NCBI GenBank assembly: GCA_025455505.1
Contig: JALOMK010000022.1
Coordinates: forward strand, 1-13,384
DNA: 13,384 nt
Reading direction: 5' to 3'
From: Bacteroidales bacterium
GTDB lineage: Bacteria; Bacteroidota; Bacteroidia; Bacteroidales; VadinHA17
Position numbers and translations under genes: made by a program. Of the stretch, positions 1-7,675 are shown in pieces (the stretch's first letter is position 1; every line of letters begins with the position of its first letter). Below the pieces are notes generated by a model. The model was given only the letters and a program-made list of their open reading frames with translations. It ran no database searches and was not told where the DNA came from.

Positions 1-2
1 CG

Positions 3-968
3 GCGTCGGATGCGACCTTCGGGGCCTACGATTCGGCGCTAGTGGATGCACACAGGTTGCTTAAGAGTTTCCCCGATTACGGTGATGTCAGGATACTTAT
101 TGGCAGGGTGCTTGCATGGCAGCACAGGTATGATGAGGCAGTGTCCGTGCTTGATACCCTTCTTGCTGTCGAACCGGCGAATAAAGATGCGATAGCTGCC
201 AGGAACAGCGTTCTGCTATGGAAAAAGGACAATACGCCCGTGTCGACCGATGTGAGGGTGGGTTATACATTCGACAGTTTTACAGAACCTTACAACAGAT
301 CATTCCAGCTTTTCAAGGCGGGAGTCGGGCACAGGTTCGGTTTCGGCCCTGCCGCGGCTTATGTGAATTACGGGAACCTTATATCGGGTAATCCATTCGA
401 ATCGAGCGTGAAGGAATTCCAGTTTGAGGTCGAGGCTTACCCGAAGATTTCGAAGTCAAATTACGCCTACCTGGCTTATGCCGTCAGCCCGGGTGAGTTT
501 TTCCCGGGTCACAGGGCTGCAGCAGAATTCTTCCAGGTATTGCCGGCAGGATTCGGCATATCGGCAGGGATAAATTACTATTTCTTTGACAGGAGCACCT
601 ACATTGCAACCACATCGGTTGAGAAGTACCTGGGCGACAACTGGCTTTCGCTGAGGGGATATTTCTATTTCAAGGATGATGGAGTGACAACCTCTGTATA
701 TCTCAATGCACGAAGGTATTTCAACGATACAGATTACCTGCAGCTTACACTCGGTACCGGGACGGCTCCCGACGAACCCTTTGACGTACAGTTCGACCTT
801 ATGAGGCTGAGCGCGCACAGCGCAAGGTTTTTCTTCAATGTGGCGGTTACACGCAGCCTGGTGATGCGCCTTGGCGCCGGCTACTCGTACGAGGAATATG
901 CCGAAGACTCATGGCGCAGCAGGTATGAAGGCGGAGTCAATCTCATTTATGCTTTAAAAATGAAGTGA
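3..968 (+). CDS. YaiO-family outer-membrane beta-barrel protein with N-terminal TPR (5'-partial)
   Basis: The reading frame is open from the first complete codon (3-5) to TGA at 966-968, so the true start lies left of the window; the GTG at 42 is only an internal valine. Visible residues 1-75 form a TPR-like helical hairpin pair (pattern LL..FPDYGDVR...GR.LAWQHRYDEAV, then VEPANKDAI..A), the arrangement known in front of YaiO barrels. The remaining ~245 residues are alternating amphipathic strands rich in Tyr, Phe and Gly, typical of an outer-membrane barrel. The family is outer-membrane localised and often sits beside glycosyltransferases. I infer a role in export or surface anchoring of a glycan, similar in layout to PgaA (TPR plus porin). 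Its stop overlaps the next start by one base, so the genes are co-transcribed. The glycan and the pore function are inferred; the family call is fairly secure. Confidence 0.82.
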   Translation, partial: ASDATFGAYDSALVDAHRLLKSFPDYGDVRILIGRVLAWQHRYDEAVSVLDTLLAVEPANKDAIAARNSVLLWKKDNTPVSTDVRVGYTFDSFTEPYNRSFQLFKAGVGHRFGFGPAAAYVNYGNLISGNPFESSVKEFQFEVEAYPKISKSNYAYLAYAVSPGEFFPGHRAAAEFFQVLPAGFGISAGINYYFFDRSTYIATTSVEKYLGDNWLSLRGYFYFKDDGVTTSVYLNARRYFNDTDYLQLTLGTGTAPDEPFDVQFDLMRLSAHSARFFFNVAVTRSLVMRLGAGYSYEEYAEDSWRSRYEGGVNLIYALKMK

Positions 969-2542
969 TGGGAAAGGTCTGTGCTGCCATATTTTTGTTT
1001 TTTATGACTGCCGGAACTCCCGGGGCAGCCCAGCAGGACACCATAAAACAGCAACCCGACAGCATCGGGATTGACGATCTGAAGGGTTTTGAAGTTTCCT
1101 CTGAGGATGAGTACAGGATACAGGTGGGAGCTTTCAGGGAAAAGGACAATGCAGAATCGCTGTACAGGAGGATAAAGGCGTTTATGGATATGGAGGCCCG
1201 CATTGTTATTGAGGACGGGCTGTACAAGGTAAGGATCACACGCTACCCCGGGAAGCAGGAACCCAAGGTTCCGGAAGTTCAGGACGCAGCAACCGGGGAG
1301 GCCGACACCATTAGTGCCGGGGTTATACAGCCTGACAGTCTGGATGCGTCGATAATGACCTCCGATACGACAATGACCGATGCGGCGGCTTCTGGAGCTG
1401 AAGTTCTCAGCGATGAGATAAAGGGAGCAGCGGGGAAGATACTTTTCCTGAGCGGCGACAGCCCCTGGCTCACGAGGATCAGGTATTTCGGGAAATCTTT
1501 CACCCTTGTAAACGCGCTGATAATTACTATCATTTTCTCGATCAGCTCGATGATCTTTCTTCTGGTTTTCATTCTTGCGAACAGGAGCAGGATAGAGCGC
1601 CGGGAAAAGCTGCACCAGTTCCTGCTTGAGAAGTACCAGGGGCTCATAATCGACTTTTTGTTCGGTAACACCGGCATTGAGCCATTCAGGCAGATAGCAT
1701 CGGACAATTACAGGCGCCAGGTGCTGATAGACCAGATGATCGACGTAAGCGCCAACCTGAAGGGTGATGAAAGCAAGAAGCTTCTTGAGCTTTACAAGGC
1801 TCTGGGGCTCGACAGGGATTCAGTGAAAAGGGCATTTGATATCAGGTGGCATAAGAAGATAAAGGGATTCAGGGAGCTTGCCTTCATGGGGATAAGGGAT
1901 GGCAACGCAGCTATGTACAAGGCGCTGAACTCTTCGAACGAATTGTTGAGGATGGAAGCACAAATAGCCCTCGTGAGCCTTGGCGATGAGGATCCATTCG
2001 AGTTCCTCTCTCATCTGAAACGTCCGTTTTCAATGTGGGAGCAGATAACGCTTCACGACATGATAATACAGCATGACATGCCCAGGCCTGCGTTCAGGAA
2101 ATGGCTTTTCTCATATAACTCAACAGTGGTTCTTTTTGCTCTGAGGATGATAAGGGAGTTCAGCCAGTCGGATGCAGAAAAGGATGTCGTGAGGACCCTG
2201 TCGCATCCTTCGCCGAAAGTCAGGCAGCTGGCGGTGCAGGTTGCCGGTGACATGTCATTCAGGTCGGCCCTTGAAGTCATGAAGAGAATGTACAAGAAGG
2301 AAGGATACAACATATGCCTTGAGATCGTGAAATCGATGGGCAGGATGCCGGATATTTCAATGATGGGTTTCCTTAAGCTTGTTCTCGACAAGGAAGATGA
2401 CGTACAGCTGCAGATAGCGGCATCGAAGGCTATTCAGAGCATGGGGGAGGAAGGGATTGAGGCGCTTAACAAACTGATGAGCTCGGAGTATAAGAACTAC
2501 AGTATAATAATAAAGCACGTTCTCGATAAAAGAATCATGTAA
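968..2542 (+). CDS. SPOR-domain / transmembrane / HEAT-repeat protein
   Basis: 524 residues if read from ATG 968, which overlaps the upstream stop in TGATG; a GTG one codon earlier (965) is the alternative start. Residues 1-21 look like a signal peptide ending near GAA-Q. Residues ~48-92 match a SPOR fold (EYRIQVGAFREKDNAESLYRR, then ARIVIEDGLYKVRI); SPOR domains bind denuded peptidoglycan. An acidic Ser/Thr-rich linker follows (~95-155). A strong membrane segment spans ~178-204, followed by a basic stop-transfer stretch (RSRIERREK). Residues ~205-524 are all-helical with HEAT-like repeats, clearest at 400-505 (for example SHPSPKVRQLAVQVAGDM). Predicted topology is therefore SPOR in the periplasm and HEAT repeats in the cytoplasm. 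Sitting between an outer-membrane barrel gene and a GT2 synthase gene, it may act as a scaffold for the synthase. That role is inference; the domain layout is read from the sequence. Confidence 0.8.
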   Translation: MGKVCAAIFLFFMTAGTPGAAQQDTIKQQPDSIGIDDLKGFEVSSEDEYRIQVGAFREKDNAESLYRRIKAFMDMEARIVIEDGLYKVRITRYPGKQEPKVPEVQDAATGEADTISAGVIQPDSLDASIMTSDTTMTDAAASGAEVLSDEIKGAAGKILFLSGDSPWLTRIRYFGKSFTLVNALIITIIFSISSMIFLLVFILANRSRIERREKLHQFLLEKYQGLIIDFLFGNTGIEPFRQIASDNYRRQVLIDQMIDVSANLKGDESKKLLELYKALGLDRDSVKRAFDIRWHKKIKGFRELAFMGIRDGNAAMYKALNSSNELLRMEAQIALVSLGDEDPFEFLSHLKRPFSMWEQITLHDMIIQHDMPRPAFRKWLFSYNSTVVLFALRMIREFSQSDAEKDVVRTLSHPSPKVRQLAVQVAGDMSFRSALEVMKRMYKKEGYNICLEIVKSMGRMPDISMMGFLKLVLDKEDDVQLQIAASKAIQSMGEEGIEALNKLMSSEYKNYSIIIKHVLDKRIM

Positions 2543-2545
2543 GGG
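2541..2545 (+). promoter_or_regulatory. Ribosome-binding-like AAGGG before the GT2 gene
   Basis: AAGGG overlaps the TAA stop of the SPOR-HEAT gene and ends 3 nt before ATG 2549. Purine-rich sites are weakly used in Bacteroidota and this spacing is short. The site supports ATG 2549 and translational coupling, but does not prove either. Confidence 0.4.
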
Positions 2546-2548
2546 ATT

Positions 2549-3949
2549 ATGGGAGTAGCATTTGCAAATACGATTTTCATTCTTACCCTGGTGATATTCA
2601 CCTCTTACGTGTTGCTGGGTATCTTTTCGGCCATTGCCCTTCGCAAGTACCTGAGGAAGAACAGCTATATCAATTACAATTCACTTGTGCTCTCGCCGCT
2701 CAGCCCGAGGATATCAATTATTGCACCTGCATATAACGAGAGCAAATCGATAATCGACAACATCAGGACTCTCCTTTCGCTCTATTACAATAATTTCGAA
2801 GTGATAATAGTGAATGACGGATCCACTGACGACACATTCCTGAAGGTGAGGGAGGCCTTCGAGCTTGTCCGGGTAAACTATTTCTTCGATTACAGGATAC
2901 CATGTGAGCGCATCAGGGGCGTTTACAAATCGGAAAATCCTTCATATACCCGTCTGACTGTTATTGACAAAAATAACGGAGGCAAGGCCGACTCGCTCAA
3001 CGCCGGGATAAATATCAGCAGGAGCGAGCTGATAGTGACAATTGACTCCGATTCGATAATCGAGTCCGATTCGATATTGAAGCTTGTAAAGCCTTTCCTC
3101 GAGGAGAAGGAGAAGAAGGTTATCGGCACCGGCGGAGTGATAAGAATAGTCAACTCCTGCGATATAGAGCGCGGCCACATACGCGAGATACACCTGCCGG
3201 GCAAGCTTCTGCCGCGACTGCAGGTTCTTGAGTACACCCGGGCCTTCCTCCTCGGGAGGATGGCATGGAGCCATCTTGACGGGCTGATGCTTATTTCGGG
3301 GGCGATGGGGATGTTCGACAGGGAGACAGTTATTGCCTCGGGAGGCTACAGTACGACTACGGTGGGCGAGGACATGGAGCTTGTGCTCAGGATGAGGCGT
3401 TTCAAGGCTGACAGGAAGGAAAAGTACGAAGTGACATATATTCCCGATCCGCTTTGCTGGACAGAGGTGCCGGCGGACCTGCGCAGTCTGAGGAGGCAGC
3501 GCACGAGATGGACAAGGGGACTTGTGGAATCGCTATGGCGGCATAAAAGGATATTCTTCAACCCGAAATACGGCAGGCTCGGGCTGCTGGGATACCCCTA
3601 CTGGTTTTTCATCGAATGGCTCTCACCGCTTATTGCCTTTGCGGGTATGCTGTACACTGTTTATCTTGCCATCATTGGCCAGCTGAATCTTCCTTTCTTC
3701 CTGCTGCTCTTCACTTTCGTTTACACCTTTGCAGTAAGCCTTTCCGTGTGGGCTGTCCTGTTCGAGGAGATAACCTTCCACAAGTACAGGCGTAAGAGGG
3801 ATGTACTGCGCTTGCTGGCCTCGTCGCTTGCTGAGCCTTTCTTTTACCCGGTGCATGCTTTTTTTGCGGTGCGCGGAAACTTCGAAGCCCTCAGGGGAAA
3901 GAAGGGTTGGGGAAAGGCCACCAGGAGGGGATTCGAAAGAAAAAAATAA
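2549..3949 (+). CDS. Processive-type family 2 glycosyltransferase (PgaC/BcsA-like membrane synthase)
   Basis: 466 residues, inner-membrane enzyme. An N-terminal membrane helix (~7-30) precedes a GT-A catalytic domain in the cytoplasm. The GT2 motifs are all present in order: PAYNE (60-64) and VNDGSTDD (88-95) for the nucleotide; NGGKADSLNAG (143-153); the metal-binding DSD at 166-168; GED with the presumed base D275; and QRTRW (317-321), the Q..RW signature of processive polysaccharide synthases. Two or three further membrane segments follow at ~350-405, and the tail is basic. The intact Q..RW motif favours polymer synthesis coupled to membrane translocation, as in PgaC, hyaluronan synthase or cellulose synthase. 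The sugar cannot be read from the sequence. No PilZ domain is visible, so c-di-GMP control, if any, would act elsewhere. The gene lies 6 nt after the SPOR-HEAT gene and its stop is 4 bp from the stop of the convergent glycosidase gene. Confidence 0.9.
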   Translation: MGVAFANTIFILTLVIFTSYVLLGIFSAIALRKYLRKNSYINYNSLVLSPLSPRISIIAPAYNESKSIIDNIRTLLSLYYNNFEVIIVNDGSTDDTFLKVREAFELVRVNYFFDYRIPCERIRGVYKSENPSYTRLTVIDKNNGGKADSLNAGINISRSELIVTIDSDSIIESDSILKLVKPFLEEKEKKVIGTGGVIRIVNSCDIERGHIREIHLPGKLLPRLQVLEYTRAFLLGRMAWSHLDGLMLISGAMGMFDRETVIASGGYSTTTVGEDMELVLRMRRFKADRKEKYEVTYIPDPLCWTEVPADLRSLRRQRTRWTRGLVESLWRHKRIFFNPKYGRLGLLGYPYWFFIEWLSPLIAFAGMLYTVYLAIIGQLNLPFFLLLFTFVYTFAVSLSVWAVLFEEITFHKYRRKRDVLRLLASSLAEPFFYPVHAFFAVRGNFEALRGKKGWGKATRRGFERKK

Positions 3950-3953
3950 AGTG

Positions 3954-6692
3954 TCATTTGGCGTAGCCTGGAATTGACCTCATCCCGTTTTCGATTATCC
4001 CCAATGATGCTTTTTCAACGACTTCAGTTTCCGGGACAACAAGCCAGCTGCTCCATGTGTAGCGCGTAGTTGAAGATACAATGGTTCCCTTCCTGTAAAC
4101 CGATATTGCTATTCCGTCGGAAAGAGTTGTTATTATATCGAAGTTGTAGCCACCGTCATATGAAACAGCTCCGTTTATTACCTGCATCCTTGTGGGATCG
4201 TAAAAATGCAGAAGGGTCCAGGGGATTCTTATTTTCATCAGCGATCCGGACCATGCCACTGCCGACCTGCTTCCCGGAGAGAAGGAGTTCCGGTTCTCTG
4301 CAGGCATGAGGCCAGGGAACTGACTGGTAAGGAGGAACTGGTCATTTATCCATTGTGCTGTTTTCCATGGGGCGCCGTTTGTAACAGTGCTCTTGTATTT
4401 TTGTTTCAAGGGATTGGATAGGTTGAAGCGAGGCGTAAAACCCATCATGTCATAGGCTTCTGTTACGCTGAATGTTGCTGTGTCTTTGCCGGCAACCGCT
4501 GTGAGAATGAATTCAGCCCTGTTTGTGATGGTTCTTCCGTTGGGAAGTTTCGATTCGCCAGTTTCCCTGGAATATGTATCGAAGCAAATTATGAGTGTGT
4601 CACCGCTGCTTATCGGCTGGCTTGTTTCAATATCGACGAAAAAGAACTGGTTGTCGTGGGTGGCTGAAGCTTTTTTGACGGGTCCCTGGGAGCTATTAAG
4701 CTGGTATGCAGCGAGGGGCAGGGTGTTTTTCTGTGCAAATGATACCAGTCCGAAATTCTGTTCGGGCGAGGTGAGGTTATGCCAGAGCTGGCGTGTGGGA
4801 ACTGTTGAGTTTCCTGACCTGAATCCGAATGCCTCGAGGTAGCCGACTATCCATGTGGGTTTGAACCACTCATCCATCCATGCGAACATGAAGCCGCCTG
4901 CACAATCGGCGTCGACCATGTTCCTGAGCATGCGGAGGTTTTTCTCACCCTGCTGTACTTCTGAATAGCCCCCGTGGTCCATATTGCTGTATGACTGGTG
5001 GGCGCTGCCCCAGCTTGAGGGTACCCCGAATTCACCTATCACAAGCGGGATTGTTGAATAGTGGTTTTTAAGGTCTGAAAGGTAGCCAAGATAGCTGTTT
5101 TTGCCTTCGGCATCGCTGAAGATCCTGTAGGAAGGCTGTTCGCTGATGAAGTTGGGGTAGTAGGGGTAGGCATGGTAGGTTGCGAAGATTCCTCCGTGCT
5201 GATCCTTGCCTGTTATCTTCATTATGTTGATTGATTGCCGGTCCTCATCGGTCTGCGTCTCGGTAGAATGGGTCAGCGGATCGAGGGTTGGCCAGCTTGA
5301 GAAACTGAGAGGCCTTTGGCTTCCGTATTCAATATTTTCGTAGGAAGAGGCATAGTCGAGCACCCGGGTTGAAAACACTTCGCTTGCCGAACCTCCGGTA
5401 ATGCTGAATGACGTACCCTGGTAAGATGTTACAAGTTTATGGCGGCTGTTTGTTTTTTCTATCTCCTCCGGGCTTATCTCCCTGCCCATTATATAGGCGG
5501 CAGTCCACCGGGATATGTCTGTTGTATAGTGTCCGTATGCGCGTCCCGGCCTGAAGGAGATGCTCTTGTTGCCATGTATGCAGTCAATCACTTCCGCGAT
5601 GCCGGCCCTGAATGAGTCTTCCCTGCCGATGAGGTCGTATTGCGAAGGATCGGAAGAATTTTCGACCTCGTCGAGCCAAACACCCTGGAAGAGATATACG
5701 GGCCTGTCGGGGTGGCGGTTGTTGTAGTTTGCGAGTTTCTCATAGAATGCCGGAGGGTGGAGTGTATAGGCCCTTATGCTGTTGAAACCGGCTTCGCCGA
5801 TGCGGTTTATCCATGATTCGTACAAATCATCTGGGATGGCGTAGGCTATTTCCCCGGGAAAGGTGCCGGGGGGCGAGGAACCCAGGTTTATACCTTTTAA
5901 TATAAGGGGCCTGTAAGCCGTTTCGCCTTTGGCAGCGATATAATTGCCCTGGGTTTTAAAAGGCAGGGCATCTGATTGTGCGACAATGAAATCGATAATT
6001 GTGTCTTTTGACAGTTGCAGGTCAGTCTGCCTGAGGGTGTAGTATCCCTGCCGGGAAATTTCAGCGGATACCTGTACTTTCGTTTTGGGTGTTGTCCCCG
6101 GGACCTGCGGAGGCAGCATTACAGGTTCAAGGGTTGTTGATGACGGGAATGAAAAGAAGCCCGGGGCTTTAATCAGTTTGCCGCTGCGGGTGTTTCCCCC
6201 GAATGACAGGGAGTATATGTAGAAACCCTGGCCGACAGGGGCTCCGCTACTGTTGCATCCGTCCCAGATTATCCTGTAGCTGCCGGGTGTAATGTTTCTG
6301 AAGCTCAGGTCGCTGATCCTGGTTCCCGAAAATGTATATACCGAAAAACGGATGTCGCCGGTCCTGTTTATTATGAAGGGGAGATTAACTGATGATGCGA
6401 AGGGCACAGGGTAGGGAATGCCTGTTTCAAAGTCTTGTGAGAGGGCGTCGTAGACTCCGGAAATCCGTATTGAATAGCTGCCGTCGGAGGAAGACTGTGC
6501 GCCAAACCTTGCCGTTCCGGCTTCCATTATAAGGGAGGCTCCCGCGACTGGAATTCCGGAGATTGTGCTTACCCTGCCTGTGACAATGATGTCCTTAGCT
6601 TCGGAAAGCTGCATGGACAGGCAAAGCAATAAGAGCAGAGTTGCTTTCAGCCTGGCTGCCGGAAGGTAATATTTACTTGCAAGGACTTTCAC
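3954..6692 (-). CDS. Secreted multidomain glycoside-hydrolase-like protein (clan A-type TIM barrel)
   Basis: 912 residues. The start is GTG at 6692: an in-frame TGA lies two codons upstream, and the next ATG (residue 27) would remove the signal peptide (~1-32). Domains in order: a carboxypeptidase-regulatory/CnaB-like beta domain (~35-80); a FlgD-like/T9SS-tail-like beta domain (~93-175, with YPVPFASSVNLPF, FSVYTFSGTRI, WDGCNSSGAPVGQGFYIY); a short beta segment (~205-237); a TIM-barrel domain (~245-645); and a C-terminal beta-sandwich (~660-885) reminiscent of CBM9/DOMON-like modules (FFFVDIE, RIPWTLLHFYDP). The barrel begins with LKGINLGSSPPGTFPGE and carries IRAYTLHPPAFYE, LFQGVWLDE, YHAYPYYPNF, VIGEFGVPSSWG and FMFAWMDEWF. 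E554 in GEFG fits a strand-7 nucleophile of GH clan A. I recall related uncharacterised barrels in Firmicutes. The convergent synthase operon suggests it trims or releases that glycan. Substrate and activity are unproven. Confidence 0.75.
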   Translation of the reverse strand: MKVLASKYYLPAARLKATLLLLLCLSMQLSEAKDIIVTGRVSTISGIPVAGASLIMEAGTARFGAQSSSDGSYSIRISGVYDALSQDFETGIPYPVPFASSVNLPFIINRTGDIRFSVYTFSGTRISDLSFRNITPGSYRIIWDGCNSSGAPVGQGFYIYSLSFGGNTRSGKLIKAPGFFSFPSSTTLEPVMLPPQVPGTTPKTKVQVSAEISRQGYYTLRQTDLQLSKDTIIDFIVAQSDALPFKTQGNYIAAKGETAYRPLILKGINLGSSPPGTFPGEIAYAIPDDLYESWINRIGEAGFNSIRAYTLHPPAFYEKLANYNNRHPDRPVYLFQGVWLDEVENSSDPSQYDLIGREDSFRAGIAEVIDCIHGNKSISFRPGRAYGHYTTDISRWTAAYIMGREISPEEIEKTNSRHKLVTSYQGTSFSITGGSASEVFSTRVLDYASSYENIEYGSQRPLSFSSWPTLDPLTHSTETQTDEDRQSINIMKITGKDQHGGIFATYHAYPYYPNFISEQPSYRIFSDAEGKNSYLGYLSDLKNHYSTIPLVIGEFGVPSSWGSAHQSYSNMDHGGYSEVQQGEKNLRMLRNMVDADCAGGFMFAWMDEWFKPTWIVGYLEAFGFRSGNSTVPTRQLWHNLTSPEQNFGLVSFAQKNTLPLAAYQLNSSQGPVKKASATHDNQFFFVDIETSQPISSGDTLIICFDTYSRETGESKLPNGRTITNRAEFILTAVAGKDTATFSVTEAYDMMGFTPRFNLSNPLKQKYKSTVTNGAPWKTAQWINDQFLLTSQFPGLMPAENRNSFSPGSRSAVAWSGSLMKIRIPWTLLHFYDPTRMQVINGAVSYDGGYNFDIITTLSDGIAISVYRKGTIVSSTTRYTWSSWLVVPETEVVEKASLGIIENGMRSIPGYAK

Positions 6693-6696
6693 GCTT

Positions 6697-6728
6697 CAAA
6701 AGTAGTAAAAATTGCCAGAAGCTACAGA
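6697..6728 (-). promoter_or_regulatory. Possible promoter of the glycosidase gene (weak)
   Basis: Read on the minus strand, TCTG (6728-6725), 20 nt and TACTTTTG (6704-6697) fit the Bacteroidota promoter pattern with one mismatch in the upstream box. The transcript would begin around 6690-6692, on top of the GTG start codon, making the mRNA nearly leaderless. This is either a real oddity or a chance match. Confidence 0.3.
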
Positions 6729-6919
6729 CGCAGGCTTTTGTGGTGCCGGTGGCCAGGGGTGATTCTCAGTTGGGATTTTGATTACGGACACGGGGACAGT
6801 CATTGGAGAGACCAGGAAGATCCGGAGGCATTGCGTGGTAACATGGCCTGCAGACAAGGTATTGTCGCGGGAGTTTTCATTTGTTCATGCCTGGTCCTGT
6901 ATCGCATCGCAGGGCATTA

Positions 6920-6951
6920 TTTGGCATTGACCCCAGGGCTTATTATATTTG
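6920..6951 (+). promoter_or_regulatory. Bacteroidota-type promoter of the GNAT gene
   Basis: TTTG at 6920-6923, exactly 20 nt, then TATATTTG at 6944-6951. This is a full match to the known consensus of the Bacteroidota primary sigma factor (TTTG, 19-21 nt, TAnnTTTG). Transcription would start near 6957, about 20 nt before ATG 6977. The rest of the spacer between the glycosidase and GNAT genes (6693-6919) shows no gene I can support. Confidence 0.65.
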
Positions 6952-6976
6952 GATTCATAACAAGGGCTGACAGGAT

Positions 6977-7468
6977 ATGGACCAGGGAGAAATAGTGATC
7001 AGGCATCTTGAGCAGGGAGACAATGCAGAGATTGCCGGGCTGATAAGGAGTGTTTTCCGCGAATTCGGGATTGCCCGTCCCGGGACCGTGTATTTTGATC
7101 CCACGACAGATGATCTGTTTTCGCTTTTTTCCGCGTATGGTTCTGAGTACTGGATAGCGGAGAACGGTGGCAGGATGATAGGTGGCTGTGGGGTATACCC
7201 GACACAGGGTTTGCCAGAGGGTTGTGCCGAGCTTGTCAAGTTATATCTCCTCGCGGAATACCGCGGACGGGGGATAGGTCGGCAGCTTATGGAGAAGACC
7301 TTTGATTCTGCGCGTCGTTTCGGTTTCAGACAGATGTATCTGGAGTCGCTGCCTGAGCTGGGGAGGGCAATAAGTCTTTATGAGAAGGCTGGTTTCCGGC
7401 ATATTCCGGCGGCACTTGGCAATTCAGGACATTTCGGCTGCAATATCTGGATGGTAAAAGATTTATAA
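6977..7468 (+). CDS. GNAT-family N-acetyltransferase
   Basis: 163 residues, the usual length for a single GNAT domain, cytoplasmic. The acetyl-CoA pyrophosphate-binding loop is YRGRGIGRQL (95-104), matching R/Q-x-x-G-x-G/A. It follows the strand AELVKLYLL (84-92) and precedes a helix rich in basic and aromatic residues. The late SLYEKAGF (133-140) is the conserved tyrosine motif that usually acts as general acid. The early strand VIRHLEQGDNAEIAGLI matches the N-terminal GNAT motif. The substrate cannot be told; the N-terminal half resembles small-molecule or amino-acid acetyltransferases rather than ribosomal-protein ones. ATG 6977 is supported by the consensus promoter just upstream. It is transcribed alone and has no evident link to the glycan operon. 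Confidence 0.88.
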   Translation: MDQGEIVIRHLEQGDNAEIAGLIRSVFREFGIARPGTVYFDPTTDDLFSLFSAYGSEYWIAENGGRMIGGCGVYPTQGLPEGCAELVKLYLLAEYRGRGIGRQLMEKTFDSARRFGFRQMYLESLPELGRAISLYEKAGFRHIPAALGNSGHFGCNIWMVKDL

Positions 7469-7470
7469 GT

Positions 7471-7577
7471 CCTGCAGTCCTGCAGTCTTGCAGTCTTGCG
7501 GTCGTGCGGTCTTGCGGTCGTGCGGTCGTGCAGTCGTGCGGTCATGCATGTCCTGCAGGTCATGAAAGTTTTGCGGT
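7471..7577. repeat. Imperfect tandem octamer array, consensus CNTGCRGT
   Basis: Immediately after the GNAT stop come nine uninterrupted 8-bp units in perfect phase (7471-7542): CCTGCAGT twice, CTTGCAGT, CTTGCGGT, CGTGCGGT, CTTGCGGT, CGTGCGGT, CGTGCAGT, CGTGCGGT. Four looser units of 8-9 bp follow to 7577. Variation is concentrated at positions 2 and 6. On the minus strand the array reads as a Thr/Ala/Arg/His/Asp-rich 61-residue ORF, but that is a by-product of the repeat. Function is unknown. Confidence 0.85.
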
Positions 7578-7595
7578 CCCTGGTGCCACATGCCT

Positions 7596-7658
7596 GATGC
7601 CGTTCACTATTCGCTGTTCGCCGTTCGCCTTATGTCGTTCGTCCTTTGCCCCGCCCTT
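7596..7658. repeat. Imperfect heptamer array, consensus near TTCGCCG
   Basis: Seven-base units stay in phase: GATGCCG, TTCACTA, TTCGCTG, TTCGCCG, TTCGCCT, TATGTCG, TTCGTCC, TTTGCCC. The three central units (7610-7630) are the cleanest. The array is separated from the first octamer array by about 18 bp. Confidence 0.6.
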
Positions 7659-7675
7659 ACCCGATTATGCTTTTC

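Noticed and set aside
947..1615. 222-residue antisense ORF inside the SPOR-HEAT gene
   Set aside because: Shadow frame of a well-supported gene; no domain and no signal peptide.
3047..3076. Perfect 12-nt direct repeat (TCCGATTCGATA) doubling the DSD motif of the GT2
   Set aside because: The second copy falls where GT2 proteins normally carry a D-x-L helix start, so the protein sequence is ordinary and the DNA repeat is probably coincidence of codon choice.
6738..6995. 85-residue plus-strand ORF before the GNAT gene
   Set aside because: It starts at TTG, has no recognisable domain, overlaps the GNAT start, and contains the full-consensus GNAT promoter (6920-6951).
7378..7563. 61-residue minus-strand ORF rich in Thr, Arg, His, Asp
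   Set aside because: Its composition is just the translation of the CNTGCRGT tandem array; the rest is antisense to the GNAT gene.
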